From: Gonapodya sp. JEL0774
Lineage: Eukaryota > Monoblepharomycota > Monoblepharidomycetes > Monoblepharidales > Gonapodyaceae
Length of the DNA: 64,000 nt
Direction of reading: 5' to 3'
Assembly: GCA_027604505.1 (NCBI GenBank)
Contig: JADIIX010000069.1
Location: forward strand, 51,705-115,704
Below the pieces are notes generated by a model, which saw only the letters and a list, made by a program, of their open reading frames with translations, did no database searches and had not been told where the DNA came from. The position numbers and the translations under genes are program-made. Each line of letters starts with the position of its first letter. Position 1 is the stretch's first letter. Of this stretch, positions 58,005-64,000 are shown piece after piece.

Positions 58005-61000
58005 CTATCTCTCCACACCGCTATCAATTTTCCTCTTCCCTTTCCGTGCTTCCACGATCTCCTCAAACAATGCTCCCAGCCTCGCTGATTCACCGAAGAG
58101 TTCCCTACGAAGACGCTCGATTTCTACAGAAACGGAAGCACCCATATAAGATGTTTGTGGTGAGGTTGGAGTGGGGATCAGCTCCACACGCTCAGGTGAG
58201 TTTGACTGGGTGTTTCTCCTGAAGCACCGATCAGTATCATCATCCCCATGGTAACTCGGATTGGATCCATCAGAAATGTAAGGTTTACTAGAAGAAAAGA
58301 TCCAATTGGATTCAGCCGATGGAGTGAAAGGTAATGGAGCAGGTGTGAAGTTGCCCAACTCCTGTTGTCCTGGCGATGCGGACAAGTTGCTGACGCTCTC
58401 GAAGAGAGTATTGGCCGGAGAATCAGGGGAATTAAGAACTAATCCGCTTGGTTTTCCGCCGTTAGGAGTCCTAGGCAAGGTGTCCACGCTCACAAAACGT
58501 GGGTGACTGCTGCATGAGGTGGGATCAAACGGATGCAACGTTGGAGTCTTAATCACTGAAGTTGCCTCCCAAGGGTCACAGAATGAATTCACTGAGCCGC
58601 TTTCCGTTGCCGTGTCCTTGTCCTTATGAGACGCAAAGTAATAGGTATCCAAGATGATCTCATCCGGGGATTGCGAGAGACTCCCCCCATCGGGCAACGA
58701 GTTTGAAGGGAGATTGGCTGTGTAGAACCTTCTAGCACCGCGTCTGAAGAGAGTTGTTGGTCCACGTCCCTCATTTAGAGAGTCCTGGGACGATTTTCTT
58801 CTCAGCAATCCATCTCTCGTGATTGTGTCGGACGGATTTGACTGTGATTGCACCCATTGTACCGCAGTCTGGGGTAAAACGTAGCCTTTTGGGCTACAGT
58901 TATCTGCGATGATCATCCCGCCTAGATCGATTAATTCCTCGGAGGCTTTTGTAGTCGGATGTGGTGGGGAAGGAGAGTTGACTCCGGCACGGATGGGGGA
59001 TGGGTGGATAGCCTCGATAGTGCCCCTCTCTACATTCAGTGCATCAGAAGAAGTCTTCGGAACGTCAGCAGTGCAAGATGTCCATAGCTCGGTTCCTTCT
59101 AGCTTCGCGCAGGTCGTGGGTGCTGTTCTGACCAGATCAAAGCTTTCAGTCAATGATCTTGGTGGCCACAAGGAGTCATTAGTCGCATTTGGGAGGTGAG
59201 GTATGTTACCGGTCAAATCCTCGATCGGTCGAGTGAAACGAGAACACCCATCACGAAGATCGCGTGCGCATTCCTCGGCACTCAAGGCTTGCCACGCAGA
59301 ATCACGATGAGCGACATGAGCTGTTCCTGGAAGAGTGCTCGAGCTCCATGGAGCTGGGTCAATTGAACGTCGAGACTCTCCGACGTGCCGCTTGGCTTGT
59401 GCGAGGGCGGAGTTGGGGGTTAGGATCCGGGAACATCCCCGTGTAAGTGAAATCGCCGGAGCAATCCAGATAGGGAGGTCAAGGTGAAGTGGTACGCTAG
59501 GAGTGTTTCAAAGAAGTTCAGCAGCCATCCCACAAACTGATTGAATGGGAACAGCTCACGAGAGCGTCGCCCCACTTTCAATTCGTAAGTACGTGAGCAA
59601 CTGAAACAATTTCTGGTCGAACATAGTGTGGGGTGCGTGTGACTACGAGACGAATCAAATTTTCAGATGCAATCATATGACAGATCAGGCCAATGGAGCT
59701 CACCGGAATCCGTGCAGTTATCCACCCGTCCCACCTCCCTCCAGGTTCCAGCCTCCATTCAGACACATTCAACTTTTCAACAGCCTCAAATTTTGTCGAC
59801 TCGTTCTTATTCGAGAAGCACGTGCAGCCTTGCCTCAACTTTGAGTGTTTCGGAGTAAACAGACGGATGACGGTGACCGAGAGTCGATTCAACTGAGATG
59901 GCCACAGAACGAGACAAGACAATTTTGAGCTCTTTTCTCCAACAGCGCGTCGTTAAGACTCACTGTCCGCTTGGTTCCGTTGCAAATTTGTACATGGACG
60001 TCCAGTTCTCCTCCTGTCGCGACGGCTGGTACGGGTGCATTGCTACCTTTCCCTTTTCTTGCTGCCGGAATTGTAACTTCCGACCAAGCGCGTGAGGTTA
60101 AACGCACGGCCCCAGGCCCTCCCAAAATCAGACGACTAGAAGAGGAAACTGGCGGAGTTGCAAGGGAAGGTTGTCGCATGGACCCCATAGAAGCTGAAGT
60201 GGAGGGAAAGCGAAGAGAGACTGCTGGAACTGCAAACACAGCGAAGTTGAGAGATTGAGACGAATATACGGCTTTTGCGAGAAACGAGGACGAGGAATGT
60301 CGGTAGTGAACGTGACTGCGAAGAACATGCTCGGATTTCATATAAACGCCTTCAGATTGTTGTTGAACACTTTTACACTCACCAGGTGGCCCAGTACTCT
60401 ATCTGTGCCAAGCATTTGTCATCGTGTGACACAACTGATCCAGACCCCGGAGCATCTTGTGGTATCCGTACCTCAAAATCAAACCTCAAAGTTCCTCCAT
60501 CTGCCTGGAGCGTAGCAGGCTCTGATCTTATGGCAACACTGTGCACAATGTGTTCTTTGATCAAAAACACGTATCGCTGATGCTTGATTCTGTTTATCGG
60601 GAATCCCGGTGGCGTAGTAGAAGTGTCCAAGATAGCAAAGTTTGACGGACAAGATGACTTGTGAATGAGAACTACAGAGAAATCATGGTGATGACAGTGG
60701 ACTAAGCAAAAGATCGGTGACTAAATTGTACTCAGATCTCACACCTTCCCAGCCAACCAATTCCAATCGGACTTCTTCAACCATGAACTGCCCTCCACTT
60801 TCTTTAATTGTCTTGTTTCCTCCAAAAAGCCCACGAACGTTCTCCCACACTCCGTTCCGTTCACGCTGTTGCACGTCGGTGAAAAGGTGCACCTGGCCCT
60901 TCATGACATCTCCCGCCAATACCCTAGGACGGCGCAGTGACACAGCAGAACGAAGAGTATGTGAATGGGCGCCGCCGTGTGTACCTGGTGTGCCATTCGA

Positions 61001-61339
61001 CCAGGTCGAAACATTCGGCGGATGTTCAGAAGGCACCGTATCCACGATATTTGATGCCGGAGAAATCGTGTTCATTCTTGACGCACGCACAGTTCGTACT
61101 GGTGGTAATGGAGGTATCCCGTCGGATGCACCCTTCCTCGGTGGAGCATTCACGTCGAACATGTGGTTGGCGCTGAAATCCTGTTGTTCCAACTCGGGAA
61201 ACGACCTGGGACCAAACGGTCGCCTCGGTGGACGCACAAGTATTGTGCTCGACTGTGCTGGTGGAAATGCGTTGTATGGAAGCTTTTGATTCTGAATCGC
61301 GGCGTTGGTGTGGGTGTGAAATGGATGAGGTGACGACAT
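58005..61339 (-). CDS. Alpha-arrestin-like protein
   Basis: Eight exons on the minus strand, 61339-60722, 60657-60383, 60329-60240, 60135-59964, 59892-59704, 59642-59560, 59496-59369 and 59326-58005, give 958 residues; every phase closes. An N-terminal disordered leader precedes the arrestin N domain: SAVSLRRPRVLAGDVMKGQV, VEEVRLELVGWEGVRSEYNL, HIVHSVAIRSEPATLQADGG, LRFDFEVRIPQDAPGSG. The C domain reads GELDVHVQICNGTKRTLNRL, LEPGGRWDGWITARIPSH, LLTYLRIESGATLSVPLHLD and LPIWIAPAI. The C-terminal 440 residues are Ser/Pro-rich and end in a helix (VEIERLRRELFGESARLGAL). Alpha-arrestins adapt cargo receptors to ubiquitin ligases for endocytosis. I did not see a PPxY motif, so coupling to an Rsp5-type ligase is not evident. 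The start ATG is tentative. A 42-nt intron (59327-59368) is short but needed for frame. Confidence 0.83.
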
Positions 61340-61756
61340 CCAATGAATATGAAGTCGCCGCATGTGTACCACATACCGAAGATTTGCTCTCACGCGACCA
61401 TATTTCGTCACCAGAGAAACATACAGGTGCCCTCATATCAGATTCTGTGAGATTGCATTGAAGTTGGGTCGAAGTGGCAATGAGGTACTTCGTCCGCTTA
61501 TATATTTATCATTGTTCTATGGGGCTTGGTGGAGCTTCCACGGTGCCGGCGTTTTCGTGCTAACTAAAACAACGAACTCTGCGATATCAATTTCAAATTG
61601 CATTGAGATATTGATGAAGAACAGGTAATGTAGAAGCACATGTCGAAAAAAATTTCTGATGAAGACAAGTTTAAGCCTAAAAGCACGATCCCGCCCATTT
61701 TTCTTCTCTTTACCGATGATGAGTTCAACAATTCTCATTCACGGACCTCAAAATTT
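61340..61756. other. Intergenic region
   Basis: About 420 bp between the 5' end of the arrestin gene and the 3' end of the SDR gene, both on the minus strand. It should contain the arrestin promoter. No other feature is seen. Confidence 0.35.
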
Positions 61757-63657
61757 TTAGGCAGCCTTTTTCGCACCAGCCTCCGTCACCGCCTTCGTTG
61801 TAGGACCGGCCTCCACAGCGCGCTTCTTACTCGGCTTCCAGTAGGCAATCCAGCTGAGGATGCGGTTCCGTGCAAAGTAATCAAAGAGGGTCGGGGGAAC
61901 TGGGCAGGATTACGAGTGGAGGGTAGCAATGGTGTGGTGAGCGTCGGCGACCGTGAAACGTTTGGAGCACAGCAAGAAACTCACTGATCGTCATGACATA
62001 CGAAAGCACGAGCCTTGACAAAGTAATACACGAACAGGTTTTAAGCCGAGAACAGTCGTGCCAACCAACCATGGCCGCGACCTACATCTGCCATGGGAAC
62101 GCGATGAGGGCTTTATCCTCCTCTAAACCTTTCACAATCGTGTCAATGGCGTAGTCCATTTCTACGAGGTATTCCATTGGGAACTGGGTGGATACATAAG
62201 GAGAATTGAGCACAGTGACGAGCGATCTCGACTCGACTCGTGGCACGACGTCCCTTCACATCCCATCATAGGACTGCGTGACATCGTAGTGAGTAAAAGC
62301 ACTTACTCGATTGGCGTCCGTCATGGGACTCTTCACGTAGCCCGGTGTGATCACGTTGACGCTGACGCCTTCCCTCGCCAACTGGGCCCGCAACGCGGTG
62401 CCGTAGAGACGTACGGCCCACTTTGAAGAGGAGTAGGACGGCGCACCAGACATGGGCTAGCGAGGTAAAATGTGATGTTCAGCGAGTGAGGGAGCAGAGA
62501 GACGGGGACAGTAAGGTGTTTGGGAGTTAGGGATCACACTGCTTTGAGGGCAAGGGAGCTTACGATGAAGGAGGACATGGAGGACATGATGGCAATTTGC
62601 CCACGGCCTCGGGCACGGATGGCGTCGAGGGCAGGGAAGATGGTGTTGAAGACGCCTGGGGGGAACGGTTGGTGGGGGTGAAGGGGACGTCAGTGTATAG
62701 AATGAATGTTAGCCGTCGTTCACCGTAGTCCAACTCAAGGTTGACCAGATATAGCGTGCTCCGACAGAAACACAAGAGCTGCAACTGGACAGCATCGACC
62801 TCGATGCAGTCCTCCAGTCAACCACACGAATAACACAAAACACACACTACATCAGGGACCGCCGACTCACCAATAACATTGGCTCCATAAATTTGCCTCG
62901 CACACGCTTCCACATCTTTGATATCCAGCCCCGCCGATTGCTCGCTGATCCCTGCGTTGGCGACAACCAAGTCCAACCCCCCCTGAATCTCCCCGTCCAC
63001 CTGGCGGATCCACTCGCCGAGGGCCTTCTCCTCGGACACGTCTATAGCCTTGGTGCGTACTGTGGCTCCTTTGGCGCGTGCTGCGTCGGCGACTTTGGCG
63101 AGGTTGGTGCTGTTTCTGCCGGTCAGGCAGAGCGTGACTCCGGGTCGGGCGTAGCGGAGGGCGAGAGCTGGGGAGAGTGGAATGATGAGTGCAAGGGTGA
63201 ACGGAGGGGCGGGTTAAAGGTGGTAAGTTGGTTATGGGGATTTTGGATTTGGATCAGACTCACCTTCACCAATACCACTGGTAGCTCCCGTGATCAAGAT
63301 AGACTGAATATTTCAAATCAGCGAAATGGAAAAAATAGTCAGCAATGTGAAATACGTTCGTGTTTAAGGTCAATGATGGGAGTTATACTTGACAAGTATA
63401 CTGACTGACCTTTGGTACAATCTTCTTTTTTGAACGACTGAGAGCATTGATGGCCGCGGCGCCAAGGAACACGGGAATGGCAGCGATGTTGAGGAGAATC
63501 TGCAAAGATGCGCGTAAACTTTATGTCACTTGACGATTTGTTTCGAATGATAATGGATGAGAATTGTTGGGGGTGACTCGGTGGTGTCCAGCCAACCTCA
63601 TACTCCCACAACTTGATTCGCATACGTTACCTGTGTGAGTGCGATTGCCGTATCCAT
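61757..63657 (-). CDS. Membrane-associated short-chain dehydrogenase/reductase
   Basis: Nine exons on the minus strand, 63657-63631, 63499-63410, 63303-63264, 63167-62871, 62655-62564, 62456-62307, 62183-62086, 62013-61985 and 61899-61757, give 321 residues; all phases close. A hydrophobic N-terminal helix (ILLNIAAIPVFLGAAAINAL) precedes the Rossmann motif ILITGATSGIGEALALRYAR, then LVVANAGIS (NAG), IAIMSSMSSF, the catalytic YSSSK, VNVITPGYVKSPMTDANR and FPMEYLVEMDYA. A second hydrophobic stretch, LVLSYVMTIIPPTL, lies after IAFPWQ, and the protein ends in a Lys/Ala tail. It is a classical NAD(P)-dependent SDR (TGxxxGIG, N, S, YxxxK all present) probably anchored in a membrane with both ends hydrophobic. 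The substrate is not evident; sterol, lipid or ketosphinganine reduction are possibilities only. Confidence 0.88.
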
Positions 63658-64000
63658 TTGCGATCTTTATACTCTCGAAAGACTTGACGAATATCACGAG
63701 CGGGCCAGACAAGGTGTCGTGTAACGATCGGCCGTTAGACGTACAAAAAATGTATGACTACTAGGACCAACGGAGGATATGCAGACTTCCTTTGACAGAA
63801 AGCTGCGCACCGCTGGTACTTGATTGTTTTTTTTGAATTTTCAAACCATTTTCCACCCATTAGTCCTTTTTTTCCCCCCACCTCCTTCACCCCCTCCAAA
63901 ACTTCCCACTCCCTCCTGAAACCTCTTTAAGCACCAAGTAGCAGAGTAATACTTGCTAGAGACGTCACAGATATTTGATAGAGGGACATCAATCCAGCTT
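63658..64000. other. Upstream region at window edge
   Basis: This 340-bp stretch lies upstream of the SDR start. A T- and C-rich tract with several homopolymers runs from about 63825 to 63920. No coding exon is recognised before the window ends. Confidence 0.35.

Noticed and set aside
1-64000. Bacterial-type features (operons, Shine-Dalgarno sites, CRISPR, prophage)
   Set aside because: The genes are intron-rich and eukaryotic; no direct-repeat arrays with uniform spacers and no polycistronic layout are present.

Overview
The window looks like nuclear DNA of a fungus. Genes lie on both strands with short spacers. Most are split by many short introns, mainly 45-120 nt with GT-AG ends, and the exons are often tiny. 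There are no operons, ribosome binding sites, CRISPR arrays, rRNA or tRNA that I can see. A Zn(II)2Cys6 activator, Kex2-type processing, Mcp1-like and fungal SAGA components support a fungus. An animal-type glutamate dehydrogenase and a secreted Cys-rich/TM/SH3 surface protein lean towards a zoosporic (chytrid-like) lineage, but that placement is inference. Exon models were built by hand from splice sites, reading-frame phase and family motifs. Where phases close across every junction I trust the model; 5' ends are the weakest part.

1-13 kb: 3' end of a PTIP/MDC1-type BRCT protein (+), an EF-hand membrane protein (+), a 110-bp tandem repeat, an unrecognised protein (-), a signal-peptide/Cys-rich/polyproline/TM/SH3 protein (+), and a large Ser/Pro-rich protein with a C-terminal membrane domain (-).

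13.8-25 kb (all +): a Zn2Cys6 transcription factor; a protein joining RING and TRAF-type zinc fingers to an SGF29-like tandem Tudor module; mitochondrial ribosomal protein uS9m; and animal-type glutamate dehydrogenase.

25-38 kb: a single-pass membrane protein with a long Ser-rich tail (+), a synaptojanin-like Sac1/5-phosphatase (+), a FAM192A/NIP30 protein (+), and a large disordered protein with a RhoGAP-like C-terminus (-).

37.3-40.7 kb is gene-poor and holds an imperfect 42-bp inverted repeat.

40.7-54 kb: a large bHLH factor (+), pyridoxal kinase (-), 6-phosphogluconolactonase (-), a complex I NDUFB4-like subunit (-), a coiled-coil/SH3 protein (-), an ankyrin-like ORF (-), and an Mcp1-like mitochondrial membrane protein (+).

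54.8-63.7 kb: a dual-specificity phosphatase (+), a protein with an isolated TFIIS central domain (+), an alpha-arrestin-like protein (-), and a membrane-associated short-chain dehydrogenase (-).

The genes do not form one pathway. They are mainly housekeeping and signalling genes: phosphoinositide turnover and endocytosis (synaptojanin, arrestin, SH3 proteins), chromatin and transcription (BRCT, SGF29-like, TFIIS-like, Zn2Cys6, bHLH), and mitochondrial or central metabolism (GDH, uS9m, NDUFB4, Mcp1, 6PGL, PLP kinase). I saw no defence island, toxin cluster or intact mobile element.
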